From Salipaludibacillus neizhouensis (lineage in GTDB: Bacteria > Bacillota > Bacilli > Bacillales > Salisediminibacteriaceae): 64,000 nucleotides of DNA. The stretch is taken from positions 2,092,930-2,156,929 of the forward strand of contig NZ_KZ614146.1 in NCBI RefSeq assembly GCF_002886185.1. The letters are read 5' to 3'. Below are positions 17,330 through 26,302 of this stretch, one piece after another. The number at the start of each line of letters is the position of its first letter. Position 1 is the stretch's first letter. The notes beneath the pieces were generated by a model, which worked only from the letters and a program-made list of their open reading frames with translations, did not search any database and had not been told where the DNA came from. The position numbers were made by a program, and so were the translations under genes.

Positions 17330-18626
17330 TTGCAGATTCCTCCTTTCCCTTTAAAAAATAAGTGGTATCCAGTTGAATTTTTGATGCGACCTGTACGATA
17401 TCTTCTTTCGTCACTTCGTCTATTCTAGTCATCCATTCCTCTAAGGGAATTCTTCCGACCCCTACTTCATTTTGATATTCCAACTCAATTCTTCCACGTG
17501 GCGAATCCATTGTTTCAAGGATTTGATTTTTAAATACAGCTTTTGTTTGCTCTATGTCTTCCTCTGTAAACTCACCGTTTTGCATGTCTTCCATCTGCTT
17601 GAAAATGATACTAGTTGCTTCATCGTATTTATTTGATTCAATACCAGCCATTACGATTAATAGACCTTTCATACTTTCAATCCGGGATGCTGCATAATAA
17701 GCAAGAGATGCTTTTTCACGAACATTTATGAAAAGTTTCGAATGAGAAAAACCGCCGAATATACCGTTGAATAATTGTAAGGCAAAGTACTCCTGGTCTC
17801 CGTATGTAACATTAGTCCGGTAACCTAAATGAAGTTTACCTTGCTGTATTTCTTGTTCTTCAACAACTTCGCGCGGCTCTCTTGATTGCTGGTTTGCACT
17901 AGAATCTGGGGAGTTATTATTAGTATTAGTTGTTGTTTCATTGCGAGTGATCATAAAATACTTTTCAATCATTTCTTTTAAATCGTCATGGTTCATATCG
18001 CCCATAATATAAAAATCTATTTGATCATTTTGCAACACTTGCTGATAATATTCAAACAGGTTTTTACTGTCTATAGCATCTAAATCTTTTTCTTCCCCTA
18101 ATACGTGAAGACCAAAAGGTTCGTTCTTACACATTTCTTCTGTCAATCGTTTGTTAGCAAATCTCATTTTATCATCAAAAATAGACGCAATTTTTTGGCG
18201 ATGCGTTCTTATTTCGTCCGAGAGTATTTTATCATCAAATTGATTATTTGATATTTTTGGATGAAGAAAGACTGAAGAAAGCAATTTTAAGCCTTGTTCC
18301 ATTAAAGGCGTGTTATCTTTTAAGAATTTTTCGTTTGCAATATCCATTCGGAATGACATAATCTGATTTTCACCTTTTTTTACAATATCACCTTGCAAAG
18401 AAGCACCATAGAGATCTTCTAAAGCACTTCGCAGAGCCAATCTTGTTGGATAATCCTCCGATCCACTTTGTAAAACTTGAGGCAGAATAGCCCTTTTGGT
18501 TACCGTGTCTTTCGCTAATGGGGCTTTCAATTGGATGACAAATGTATTCGTTTTAAATGTGGTTGATGGAATATAATGCACATTTATGCTTCCAGATTGG
18601 AAATGAATCACTGGTTCTTGGTTCAT
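17322..18626 (-). CDS. ymfF: M16-family peptidase-like protein YmfF (non-catalytic partner)
   Basis: A 434-residue M16-fold protein. The region where HxxEH should lie reads AILPQVLQSGSED, so the zinc site is lost and YmfF is probably the inactive half of a heterodimer with YmfH, as in other two-subunit M16 enzymes. An Asn/Thr/Ser-rich insert sits near residue 235. The start is an ATG with GGGAGG upstream. A plausible sigma-A promoter lies about 70 bases upstream, making ymfF the first gene of the ymfF-ymfH-ymfI(-ymfJ) unit. Confidence 0.91.
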   Translation of the reverse strand: MNQEPVIHFQSGSINVHYIPSTTFKTNTFVIQLKAPLAKDTVTKRAILPQVLQSGSEDYPTRLALRSALEDLYGASLQGDIVKKGENQIMSFRMDIANEKFLKDNTPLMEQGLKLLSSVFLHPKISNNQFDDKILSDEIRTHRQKIASIFDDKMRFANKRLTEEMCKNEPFGLHVLGEEKDLDAIDSKNLFEYYQQVLQNDQIDFYIMGDMNHDDLKEMIEKYFMITRNETTTNTNNNSPDSSANQQSREPREVVEEQEIQQGKLHLGYRTNVTYGDQEYFALQLFNGIFGGFSHSKLFINVREKASLAYYAASRIESMKGLLIVMAGIESNKYDEATSIIFKQMEDMQNGEFTEEDIEQTKAVFKNQILETMDSPRGRIELEYQNEVGVGRIPLEEWMTRIDEVTKEDIVQVASKIQLDTTYFLKGKEESANE

Positions 18627-18697
18627 ATAAATTACCTCCCTCTAATTACTAATACTATTCCTTAAAATGAACTGATTATGTTATTTCATACTCTTTA

Positions 18698-18726
18698 ATT
18701 GTACTTAACAGACCAATAATTAGCAA
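18698..18726 (-). promoter_or_regulatory. Sigma-A promoter for ymfF
   Basis: TTGCTA-N17-TACAAT on the minus strand, about 70 bases before the ymfF start. The -10 matches at 5 of 6 positions and the -35 at 4 of 6. Confidence 0.6.
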
Positions 18727-18893
18727 AAAATTCATATTTTCCATGAAAATACTAGCTATTTTTATAAAACAACAAAAAATAAGCAATAAATCGAGATGTG
18801 ATCACCCGTTCAAGAAAAACTCTCAACAGATAATCACACTTCGGTTCATTACTTACTAAAAAGAGGAAATCCAACACTTTTATTTTGTTCGTC

Positions 18894-19616
18894 TTAATAA
18901 ACTCTTTTACGCATTACGTGGAACTTAAACTTGTCTGCTCTAAAATAGTTAATGGAATACAATACCGGTTTATCCAACTCATTAAAGTGCATTTGCTTTA
19001 GCACTAATAATGCTGTTTCCGGCTCACATTGCAAAATCTCAGAAATTCGTTCGTGATAACCAATCGGTTCAATTTGTGTCATAGCATAGGTAATTGTTGT
19101 ACCTGACTTTTCCAATTGATCAAAAATTGATTGTTGTTGGTGGGAAACATAATCAGGTAAATGTTGTTTAGGAATCTTATCTAAACAATAAACAACCGGT
19201 TCTTCATCAGCTGTCCTAACTCGATCGATAACGATCATATCTGTCAATTCTTCATCATTAAACCTTCGTATATCATCTTCCGTTGCACTCTCAATCGTAG
19301 AAGAGATATAATTAGTGCCAGGTACTTTATTCCCGCGTTTAATCATGTCTGTCACACTAAATAATTCTTCAATGCCAGAAGAAAAAAGGGGCTTCGTATT
19401 AATAAATGTCCCAACTCCATGTCTCCGAATAATCACACTCTCATCTTCAAGCATGCGTAACGCTTCTCTAAGTGTTGCTCGACTAATTCCAAGTTGTTTA
19501 GATAACTGAAATTCAGAAGGTAATCGTTCTCCAGTTTCGTAAATTCCATTTTCAATGTCTTCTTTGATTTTATCTATTACTTGTAAGTATAATGGCCGTT
19601 GATCAGATTTAATCAT
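18894..19616 (-). CDS. ymfC: GntR/HutC-type transcriptional regulator (YmfC)
   Basis: A 240-residue regulator with an N-terminal winged helix of the GntR class ([17 protein letters not shown], then [23 protein letters not shown]) and a C-terminal UTRA ligand domain (about 90-235). UTRA domains bind sugars, amino acids or nucleosides. The start has AAGGGGGG upstream. In several Bacillaceae this regulator sits next to a nucleoside-type ABC transporter; here the next gene is ymfF, after a gap of 267 bases with no transporter. Its target is therefore not evident from context. Confidence 0.9.
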   Translation of the reverse strand: MIKSDQRPLYLQVIDKIKEDIENGIYETGERLPSEFQLSKQLGISRATLREALRMLEDESVIIRRHGVGTFINTKPLFSSGIEELFSVTDMIKRGNKVPGTNYISSTIESATEDDIRRFNDEELTDMIVIDRVRTADEEPVVYCLDKIPKQHLPDYVSHQQQSIFDQLEKSGTTITYAMTQIEPIGYHERISEILQCEPETALLVLKQMHFNELDKPVLYSINYFRADKFKFHVMRKRVY

Positions 19617-19725
19617 CTAAACCCCCCTTTTCTGAAACAAAATAGTCATTTTTTCTATAATTTAATGTAACATGAAATATGATTTTGGACTATCATTATT
19701 TAATCGTTTTCAGTGTTTTTTGACA

Positions 19726-22122
19726 TCAGACGCCATTCGTGTCATTTTGAGAGATTGGATCCTCTGAGATCTTTGCTACAAGAACTTCGCGAGGTTTACT
19801 TCCCTCATAAGGTCCCACAATACCTCTAACTTCCATTTCATCGATCAGTCTCGCAGCCCGAGCATAACCAACTCTAAAACGGCGCTGTAACATCGAAACG
19901 GAAGCAGTTTGCATTTCCGTAATTAATTTAACTGCATCGTTATACAGCTCGTCTTGTACTTCCTCCCTTACTGGATCGGAGTCCCCTTCTTTTGGCATCA
20001 TTTCTTCCGCATATTGTGCCTTTTGCTGCTCAATACAGTGCATCACTATTCTTTCAACTTCATCATCGGATAAAAAAGCGCCTTGAATTCTAGTCGCTTT
20101 AGAAGCTCCAACAGGTAAAAATAACATATCTCCTTTACCAAGGAGTTTTTCAGCACCATTTCCATCTAAGATAGTTCTAGAATCTGTAGAACTCGACACA
20201 CCGAAGGCGATTCTTGATGGTATATTTGCTTTAATCACTCCAGTAATAACGTCAACAGAAGGTCTTTGTGTTGCAATGATTAAATGAATCCCTGCTGCTC
20301 GGGCCATTTGTGCTAAACGCGTTATCGCATCCTCCACGTCGGAAGAAGCAACCATCATTAAATCAGCTAACTCATCCACAATGACAACGATAAAAGGAAG
20401 TGGTGAATGGGCCTCCGCCTGATCCCGTTTTTTGTTTTCTCTTTTTAAATATGTGTTGTAACCTTCTATATTCCGGGTTCCAGAGGCTGCAAAGAGTTCA
20501 TACCTGCGTTCCATTTCATTCACTACTTTTTTAAGAGCCTGCGCTGCTTTCTTTGGTTCTGTAACAACCGGAGATAACAAATGCGGAATACCATTATACA
20601 CATTTAATTCAACCATTTTAGGATCAATCATCATTAATTTCACTTCATGAGGTTTACTTCGCATCAAAATACTAATGATTATTCCATTAATACATACACT
20701 TTTTCCACTTCCTGTTGCACCTGCGACAAGAAGGTGAGGCATTTTATTGAGTTCTGCAATAACTGCTTCTCCTGAAATATCTCGCCCCAACGCGATTGCT
20801 AACTTATTCTCTTTTTCTTGCATTTGAGAAGAATCAAGCACTTCTCTCAGCGTAACCAGTGACACTTCCTGGTTAGGTACTTCAATCCCTATTGCAGACT
20901 TACCCGGAATTGGAGCTTCCATCCGAATATCCCTCGCAGCTAGAGCTAACGCTAAATCATCTGTTAAGTTAACAATCTTGCTAACTTTCACTCCAGTACT
21001 AGGATATACTTCATATTTTGTAACAGATGGTCCCAAATGAACCTTTGTAACTTTTGCATCGACTCCAAAGCTCTCTAATGTACGTTCTAATTTTCTCGCG
21101 TTTTTTGATAGCATGGCATGTTCTTTTGACTGGCTTGCTTTGGCAGGATTCGATAACAAATCAAGATGTGGAAGTTTATAATCTTCGTTTTCAGATTCTG
21201 CAATGACCAAAGACTTTATTACTTTACCGTCTTCTGCTACCTTTGTTTGAACTGGTGCTCCTACAGAAGTATGTGTGGCAGTAGCAGTAGCTGCAGTTAC
21301 TTTTTCGTTCTCTACTTCAACAGGATCCTCATGTGATACTGGTGGCGTTTCATTATTTCCGTAAGCTTTTTTAGAGAAATCATAAATGATCGGCTCCTCT
21401 TCAAATTCATCGTCAGATTCCTCTTCTTTAATTTTCTCAGCTTTTACAGAAGGGGAGGAAGCTTTCTTTTCGCCCCTTTTTTGTTTCACATTTCCCCAGA
21501 AAGTAGAAACAGAATCTCTAAGTCTATTTTTCATGTGAATAAAAAAGGCTGAAGGAACTCCTCCACTTTTTTTCAAGATATCAACAAATGATTTACCAGT
21601 TATTAAAACTAACGAAGTAATAATAAGTCCTATTGCAAAGAAAATTGTCCCTCCCGAGGAGAAGAGCACATGGCTAACCGAATATACGATTGCACCAATC
21701 ATTCCTCCACCTAAATTCTCGGTAATCGCTGCCCCCTGTAACTGCTGCCAATATAAATCCCAAGTGTTTCTAATGACAGAGAAATCATTAAATTCTACCC
21801 GATCGGACAGGTCTTGAAAGAGTTGTACATGGCTCAATAACATGATAGAAATAATCAATAAATAAAGGCCAATAAATTTCCGGGTCCATACAACAGGGAG
21901 TTTTTGCTTTAACATAAGATAAATGGAAAAAAGGAAAAGACTTATCGCTAATAAAATATGCCAGCTTCCAAGAAAAAATCGAAATAATTGCACTAGTCCT
22001 TCTCCAATAACTCCTAATTGTGCGAAAGTAACAAGAGAAATAATAAAAAGAAAAAGCCCTGAAAGTTCATACGTCAATTGCGATTTCCATTTCTGTGTTT
22101 TTTTTGTGCGTTTTTTTGCCAT
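19726..22122 (-). CDS. spoIIIE: DNA translocase SpoIIIE/FtsK
   Basis: The 798-residue protein has four N-terminal membrane helices, a charged linker, an alpha/beta motor with Walker A GATGSGKS and Walker [13 protein letters not shown], and a C-terminal winged-helix gamma domain ([20 protein letters not shown]) that reads polar DNA sequences. SpoIIIE pumps the chromosome into the forespore and clears trapped DNA from septa. Position between ylzJ and ymfC identifies it as SpoIIIE and not SftA. GAGGTGAT precedes the ATG. An extended -10 promoter lies about 105 bases upstream, with a LexA-like box on it. The leader carries a GCAGCCGA/TCGGCTGC hairpin. Confidence 0.96.
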   Translation of the reverse strand: MAKKRTKKTQKWKSQLTYELSGLFLFIISLVTFAQLGVIGEGLVQLFRFFLGSWHILLAISLFLFSIYLMLKQKLPVVWTRKFIGLYLLIISIMLLSHVQLFQDLSDRVEFNDFSVIRNTWDLYWQQLQGAAITENLGGGMIGAIVYSVSHVLFSSGGTIFFAIGLIITSLVLITGKSFVDILKKSGGVPSAFFIHMKNRLRDSVSTFWGNVKQKRGEKKASSPSVKAEKIKEEESDDEFEEEPIIYDFSKKAYGNNETPPVSHEDPVEVENEKVTAATATATHTSVGAPVQTKVAEDGKVIKSLVIAESENEDYKLPHLDLLSNPAKASQSKEHAMLSKNARKLERTLESFGVDAKVTKVHLGPSVTKYEVYPSTGVKVSKIVNLTDDLALALAARDIRMEAPIPGKSAIGIEVPNQEVSLVTLREVLDSSQMQEKENKLAIALGRDISGEAVIAELNKMPHLLVAGATGSGKSVCINGIIISILMRSKPHEVKLMMIDPKMVELNVYNGIPHLLSPVVTEPKKAAQALKKVVNEMERRYELFAASGTRNIEGYNTYLKRENKKRDQAEAHSPLPFIVVIVDELADLMMVASSDVEDAITRLAQMARAAGIHLIIATQRPSVDVITGVIKANIPSRIAFGVSSSTDSRTILDGNGAEKLLGKGDMLFLPVGASKATRIQGAFLSDDEVERIVMHCIEQQKAQYAEEMMPKEGDSDPVREEVQDELYNDAVKLITEMQTASVSMLQRRFRVGYARAARLIDEMEVRGIVGPYEGSKPREVLVAKISEDPISQNDTNGV

Positions 22123-22176
22123 CAGATCACCTCAAAAATTCTTCAATATGCATTTCTTTATGTATGAACGGAAGAA

Positions 22177-22196
22177 GCAGCCGAATGATCGGCTGC
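22177..22196 (-). promoter_or_regulatory. Hairpin in the spoIIIE leader
   Basis: GCAGCCGA and TCGGCTGC form a perfect 8-bp stem with a four-base loop in the presumed 5' leader. No strong T run follows, so it looks less like a terminator than an mRNA structure. Confidence 0.45.
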
Positions 22197-22210
22197 TGCC
22201 ACCTTATTCA

Positions 22211-22224
22211 CGAACGCTTGTTTC
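22211..22224 (+). promoter_or_regulatory. LexA-like box over the spoIIIE start point
   Basis: CGAACGCTTGTTTC matches CGAACRNRYGTTYC at 13 of 14 positions and overlaps the expected transcription start of the spoIIIE promoter. It also overlaps a different dyad (GAACG-N7-CGTTC), so another repressor is possible. Confidence 0.35.
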
Positions 22225-22228
22225 GTTC

Positions 22229-22239
22229 ATTATAGCATA
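22229..22239 (-). promoter_or_regulatory. Extended -10 promoter for spoIIIE
   Basis: The minus strand reads TATGCTATAAT, a perfect -10 with a perfect TATG extension. No clear -35 is present, which is usual for extended -10 promoters. Confidence 0.55.
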
Positions 22240-22266
22240 ATTATATTATTTATAACTAAATGTTTT

Positions 22267-22320
22267 AAGAAAAACGGCATAGCCGTCTTTTATTAAATAC
22301 AGCGTCAGCTTCCACCGCCC
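22267..22320. repeat. Dispersed hairpin repeat, extended copy
   Basis: AAGAAAAACGGCATAGCC, CGTCTTTT, then TTAAATACAGCGTCAGC and CCACCGCCC, parallel to 12821-12874. On the minus strand the ACGGC-TAT-GCCGT stem is followed by TTTTTC, so it could end ylzJ transcripts. Confidence 0.65.
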
Positions 22321-22357
22321 CGAGTAGCACATACGAACTGCGTGTAGGTGCTACTCG
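22321..22357. repeat. Hairpin adjoining the dispersed repeat
   Basis: CGAGTAGCAC and GTGCTACTCG form a perfect 10-bp stem. It directly abuts the repeat copy at 22267-22320 and may belong to the same element. Confidence 0.5.
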
Positions 22358-22439
22358 AAAGGTAGGGTGGGTTTTTCCCTTGATACGTGCGGTGTGAAGG
22401 TAGCTGTCAACTTAACTCTCTCAGAAAAACCGAAGTCCT

Positions 22440-22652
22440 CTAGAGTTGAATCATTTGTCCAGGGGCATATTTGGATTCTAAAAACATATTTGGATCCGTT
22501 GCTAATAAACGAACGATACGACATGACTTTAAATCTTTCTCTCTTTCGACCACAAGCTGCCCTCCAGGAATCGAAACAAGCTCTTGGGCTCCGTACTCAG
22601 ACTCGTCAACGGGAAACATGAGGTGAGGATTTTCGTAAGTATATAAGATCAT
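22440..22652 (-). CDS. ylzJ: YlzJ-like small protein
   Basis: A 70-residue protein between tepA and spoIIIE, the same place as ylzJ in B. subtilis. The start ([14 protein letters not shown]) and the PGGQLVVER segment are typical of the YlzJ family. No membrane helix or catalytic motif is seen and the function is unknown. Its ATG overlaps the tepA stop (ATGA), so expression is tied to tepA. Confidence 0.88.
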   Translation of the reverse strand: MILYTYENPHLMFPVDESEYGAQELVSIPGGQLVVEREKDLKSCRIVRLLATDPNMFLESKYAPGQMIQL

Positions 22653-23389
22653 TGAACAACATCCCCTTGCATTTGCTGCTTCTGTTCATCAATTAGCTCT
22701 TGCAGTTTTTTTATCGCTTGACCTAATCCACCTACTTCGTTTATTAAACCAGCTTTAACAGCATCCGTCCCTATCACATTTGTCCCTATATCACGAGTGA
22801 GATTTCCTTTTGAAAGCATTAATTCTTTAAAATCCTCTTCTGATACGGAGGAATGCTGCGTAACAAAATTAATGACACGATCCTGCATTTTATCCATGTA
22901 CTCAAAACTTTGCGGCACACCAATGATAAGACCTGTTAGCCTTATTGGGTGAATGGTCATCGTTGCGGATTCAGCGATAAAAGAATGTGTGCCAGCTACG
23001 GCGATTGGTACACCAATAGAGTGACCTCCCCCTAAAACTAATGTCACTGTTGGCTTGGTCATCGAAGCAACCATTTCTGCCAAAGCTAAACCCGCTTCAA
23101 CATCCCCTCCGACGGTATTTAGGATTAATAGTAACCCTTCAATTTTGGAATTCTGTTCTGCAGCTACCAATTGAGGAATAACATGTTCGTATTTCGTCGT
23201 TTTATTTTGCGGCGGTAACTGCATATGACCTTCAATTTGGCCAATGATTGTTAGAACGTGTATATTGCTTTCTTCCATTGCAGGAACATTCGTCGACCCT
23301 AATTGTTGAATTTTATCGAGTATTCCACCTTTATTCTTATTATCCTGATCTTGATTGGGTTCTGGTTGATTTTGATTGCTCTGTGTCAT
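22649..23389 (-). CDS. tepA: ClpP-like translocation-enhancing protein TepA
   Basis: A 246-residue ClpP/crotonase-fold serine peptidase-like protein. The N-terminal 30 residues are Gln/Asn-rich and disordered; the core has [15 protein letters not shown] and [14 protein letters not shown], where the Ser corresponds to the ClpP nucleophile. B. subtilis TepA was reported to aid protein translocation, with a cytoplasmic location, and related forms degrade small proteins during sporulation. GAAGGAGGG precedes the ATG. ylzJ follows with overlap. Confidence 0.92.
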   Translation of the reverse strand: MTQSNQNQPEPNQDQDNKNKGGILDKIQQLGSTNVPAMEESNIHVLTIIGQIEGHMQLPPQNKTTKYEHVIPQLVAAEQNSKIEGLLLILNTVGGDVEAGLALAEMVASMTKPTVTLVLGGGHSIGVPIAVAGTHSFIAESATMTIHPIRLTGLIIGVPQSFEYMDKMQDRVINFVTQHSSVSEEDFKELMLSKGNLTRDIGTNVIGTDAVKAGLINEVGGLGQAIKKLQELIDEQKQQMQGDVVQ

Positions 23390-23448
23390 GAAAAACCCTC
23401 CTTCTAATCATTAGTATGGAGGGTGGGAAAACTTTTCATGCAAAAATA

Positions 23449-23489
23449 AAAGAGTTACTTATTCATGCGAACATGATAAGTAGCTCTTT
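23449..23489 (-). terminator. rnjB terminator
   Basis: AAGAGTTACTTAT and ATAAGTAGCTCTT form a 13-bp stem with one mismatch, followed on the minus strand by T-rich sequence. It directly follows the rnjB stop. Confidence 0.8.
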
Positions 23490-23498
23490 CGTCAGTGT

Positions 23499-25169
23499 TT
23501 AAGCTTCCATTATTATTGGCATGATCATTGGACGACGCTTTGTTTTTTCATATAAAAATCTGCTTAGTTGATCTCTGACTTGCCCTTTCATCTGAGACCA
23601 CTCCGTTTGATTTAGTTCCATCGACTGAGCTAATGCCTTCACTACCAACTTTTCTGCTTGCTTAATTAACTCTTCAGATTCCCTTACATAGACGAAACCT
23701 CGTGAAATAACATCAGGACCTGATAAAATTTCGGTATGCTTCTTATTTAACGTAATGACAACAACAAGTATTCCGTCTTTGGATAGAAGTCGGCGATCTC
23801 TTAAAACAATATTACCAACATCACCTACACCAAGTCCATCTATTAGTACATGACCTGCAGGAATCTTAGACGTTCGCTGGCCTTTTCGTTTATTAAATTC
23901 TACAGTTTCGCCTTTATCCAGTAAAAAGATATTACTGTCTTCGAGACCCACCGAACGAGCTAATTTCCGGTGCGCATGCTGCATTTTAAATTCACCATGT
24001 ACTGGGATAAAGTACTGCGGTTTTATAAGATTCAATAGTAGCTTTAGTTCTTCCTGACTTGCGTGACCGGATACATGAACTTTTTTAGAACTACCATACA
24101 CCACTTCTGCACCTGTTCTAGAAAGAAGATCTACAACTTCAGAGACTGTTTTTTCGTTACCCGGTCTTGGCATAGCAGATATAATTATTCGATCTGTTTT
24201 CTCTATTCTTACGAGTGGGTGAGTACCTTTAGCAATTTTTGAAAGAGGACTTAGTGCTTCCCCTTGGCTGCCTGTTGTTATGACAACCAACTTTTCTCTA
24301 TCATGCTTCTTCATTTCATCAACAGTAAGAATGGTATTATTTTCATCCACTAAATACCCTAATTTCCGGCAAATGTTCGTCACCCGTTCAAGTTCTTTTC
24401 CTAAAAAGACAACTTTCCTTTCCACTTTTTCAGCAGCATATAAAACTTGTTGAATGCGGTGAATATGAGTAGCGAAAGTCGCCACAATAATACAACCTTC
24501 CGCTTCATGGAAAGCATCTTTCAATCCTTCTGCAACAATGGAATCTGATGGTGTATTTCCAGGAATTTCGGAGTTTTTACTGTCTGAGAGCAGACAAAGA
24601 ACACCCTTCTCACCAATTTCAGTTAGCTTACTAATTTCAGTAGGCTTACCATCAACTGGATTTTGGTCAAATTTAAAGTCTCCTGTATACACGATAGGTC
24701 CCTGCGATGTGTGTACGATAATGCCCAGTGAGTCAGGGATACTGTGGTTTGTCCTAAAAAAGCTTACAGGTGTTTTACCGACTTTAGTTTTTGAATTCGC
24801 ATGAATTTCAATGAATTTAGGTTTATTTTTTAACTTAACTTCGTTACACGCTTCTTGGACTAGTGCTAGGGTAAGTTTTGATCCATAAACCGGTACATTT
24901 AGTTCTCGCAGTACATATGGAATCGCTCCGATATGATCCTCATGGCCATGACTCAAAATGATACCTTTAATTCGTTCTTTGTTTTCGGTCAAATATGATA
25001 TGTCAGGAATAACAATATCTACTCCAAGCATGTCATCTTCGGGATGCATACATCCTGAGTCTAATATTATTATTTCCTCATCTAATTCTACGACATACAT
25101 ATTTTTCCCGACTTCCCCTAAGCCGCCTAAGGAAAATATTTGTATTTTATCTGTTTGCTGGTTTGACAA
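23499..25169 (-). CDS. rnjB: Ribonuclease J2
   Basis: The 556-residue protein is a metallo-beta-lactamase/beta-CASP nuclease. The zinc motif HGHEDHIGA has His74, His76, Asp78 and His79, and VSGHASQEE plus PVHGEF lie in the beta-CASP part. Position upstream of tepA equals B. subtilis ymfA, which encodes RNase J2, the partner of J1 in 5'-3' decay and rRNA processing. The start codon is TTG with AGGAGG at ideal spacing; the next in-frame ATG is inside the conserved core. It has its own candidate promoter and terminator. Confidence 0.94.
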   Translation of the reverse strand: MSNQQTDKIQIFSLGGLGEVGKNMYVVELDEEIIILDSGCMHPEDDMLGVDIVIPDISYLTENKERIKGIILSHGHEDHIGAIPYVLRELNVPVYGSKLTLALVQEACNEVKLKNKPKFIEIHANSKTKVGKTPVSFFRTNHSIPDSLGIIVHTSQGPIVYTGDFKFDQNPVDGKPTEISKLTEIGEKGVLCLLSDSKNSEIPGNTPSDSIVAEGLKDAFHEAEGCIIVATFATHIHRIQQVLYAAEKVERKVVFLGKELERVTNICRKLGYLVDENNTILTVDEMKKHDREKLVVITTGSQGEALSPLSKIAKGTHPLVRIEKTDRIIISAMPRPGNEKTVSEVVDLLSRTGAEVVYGSSKKVHVSGHASQEELKLLLNLIKPQYFIPVHGEFKMQHAHRKLARSVGLEDSNIFLLDKGETVEFNKRKGQRTSKIPAGHVLIDGLGVGDVGNIVLRDRRLLSKDGILVVVITLNKKHTEILSGPDVISRGFVYVRESEELIKQAEKLVVKALAQSMELNQTEWSQMKGQVRDQLSRFLYEKTKRRPMIMPIIMEA

Positions 25170-25225
25170 TTGTAAATCCTCCTATTTTTTTATAATCACT
25201 CTCATCCGAACCACCCACTTTCATC

Positions 25226-25255
25226 AGTATAACGTATTATCGTTTTGACCGACAA
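25226..25255 (-). promoter_or_regulatory. Candidate sigma-A promoter for rnjB
   Basis: TTGTCG-N18-TATACT on the minus strand, about 60 bases before the rnjB start. The -10 matches 5 of 6; the -35 matches 4 of 6 with a slightly long spacer. Confidence 0.45.
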
Positions 25256-25299
25256 CTATTGTTTATTTCTAATTAAAAATATAGGCGTCAAAATTATAA

Positions 25300-25350
25300 A
25301 AGACCGTGTATCTTATTTAGGAATATTTCCTAAAATAGATTCACGGTCTT
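25300..25350 (-). terminator. Terminator of the asd-dapG-dapA unit
   Basis: AAGACCGTG and CACGGTCTT form the outer stem, with an inner AGGAATATTTCCT palindrome. A T-rich stretch follows on the minus strand. Confidence 0.75.
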
Positions 25351-25366
25351 AAAATAGTTTTTTGAA

Positions 25367-26236
25367 TTAGATAGTGTCTAAAACTTGAGAAACTAGTTTT
25401 CTCTCTTCGGTTGTTAACGGAACAAGTGGAAGTCTAACGCCACCAACATCCATCCCTTTAAGCTGTAAAGCTGTTTTCACTGGGGAAGGGTTTGGAGCAA
25501 TAAACATGTCTCTCATCACCGGTAACAATCTCTGATGAATAGTACTGGCTGTTTTAACATCTCCACTTCGGAATGCTTTAACCATCTCTTGCATTTCTTT
25601 CCCGATCACATGACTGGAAACAGACACCACACCGTCAGCTCCAACTGCTAACGCAGGAAGAGTTAAACTATCATCCCCGGAATATACTTGGAATTCTTCG
25701 GGTGTATTCGAAATTATCGTAGTCATTTGATCTAAGTTACCGCTCGCTTCCTTAATAGAAGTAATGTTTGGAATTTTAGAAAGTGCAACAACTGTTTCAG
25801 GCAACATGTTAACAACAGACCGGCCAGGAACATTATAAAGCATTACAGGCAAAGATGTTTTCTCGGAAATAGTTTTAAAGTGTTCATACAAACCTCTTTG
25901 GGAAGGTTTATTATAATAAGGGGTAACAAGCATGATTCCATCTACACCGACCTTCTCGGCTCGAACTGTTAATTCTGCCGTCGCATAGGTGTCATTCATA
26001 CCGCTCCCTGCAATAACCGGGATTCTCCCTGCTGCAGCCTTTACCGATTGATCATATAACGCAACCTTCTCTTCCATACTAAGCGTAGCAGATTCACCAG
26101 TCGTCCCACCGACGACCACACCTTCTGTTCCATTAGCAATCAAATAATCTATTAATTTAGGGAGTTTATCAACATCTATTTTCCCATTTGAATCAAATGG
26201 TGTAACCATCGCTGTTAAGACGCTTCCTAGTGCCAT
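25367..26236 (-). CDS. dapA: 4-hydroxy-tetrahydrodipicolinate synthase
   Basis: This 289-residue class I aldolase condenses pyruvate with aspartate semialdehyde, the first committed step toward diaminopimelate and lysine. The Schiff-base lysine is Lys162 in SIKEASGN and the catalytic tyrosine Tyr134 in MLYNVPGR; GGTTGESATL is the pyruvate-binding segment. A GTG at 26245 opens a slightly longer frame but overlaps the GAGGAG site; the ATG at 26236 is at the right distance and is used. It follows dapG and ends the operon. Its product also feeds DpaA/DpaB, encoded just upstream, to make dipicolinate. Confidence 0.97.
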   Translation of the reverse strand: MALGSVLTAMVTPFDSNGKIDVDKLPKLIDYLIANGTEGVVVGGTTGESATLSMEEKVALYDQSVKAAAGRIPVIAGSGMNDTYATAELTVRAEKVGVDGIMLVTPYYNKPSQRGLYEHFKTISEKTSLPVMLYNVPGRSVVNMLPETVVALSKIPNITSIKEASGNLDQMTTIISNTPEEFQVYSGDDSLTLPALAVGADGVVSVSSHVIGKEMQEMVKAFRSGDVKTASTIHQRLLPVMRDMFIAPNPSPVKTALQLKGMDVGGVRLPLVPLTTEERKLVSQVLDTI

Positions 26237-26302
26237 ATATCCCACTCCTCGCTTCGACTAACTCTCTAGATAATCGGATTTAACATTTTTTAACTGTAAA
26301 TT

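Larger units (their letters stand above)
22123..22439. other. spoIIIE upstream region with stacked hairpins
   Basis: These 317 bases lack a gene on the operon strand. In order toward spoIIIE they hold a 10-bp hairpin (22321-22357), a full dispersed repeat (22267-22320), the promoter with the LexA-like box (22211-22239) and a leader hairpin (22177-22196). Confidence 0.65.

Noticed and set aside
18793-18842. Terminator hairpin after the GntR gene
   Set aside because: GATGTGAT and ATCACACTT can pair, but the loop is over 30 bases and no T run follows. It also lies about 50 bases beyond the gene end.
22367-22621. A plus-strand 84-codon frame opposite ylzJ
   Set aside because: It lies mostly antisense to the conserved ylzJ gene and has no ribosome-binding site. 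Its first part covers a repeat-rich region.
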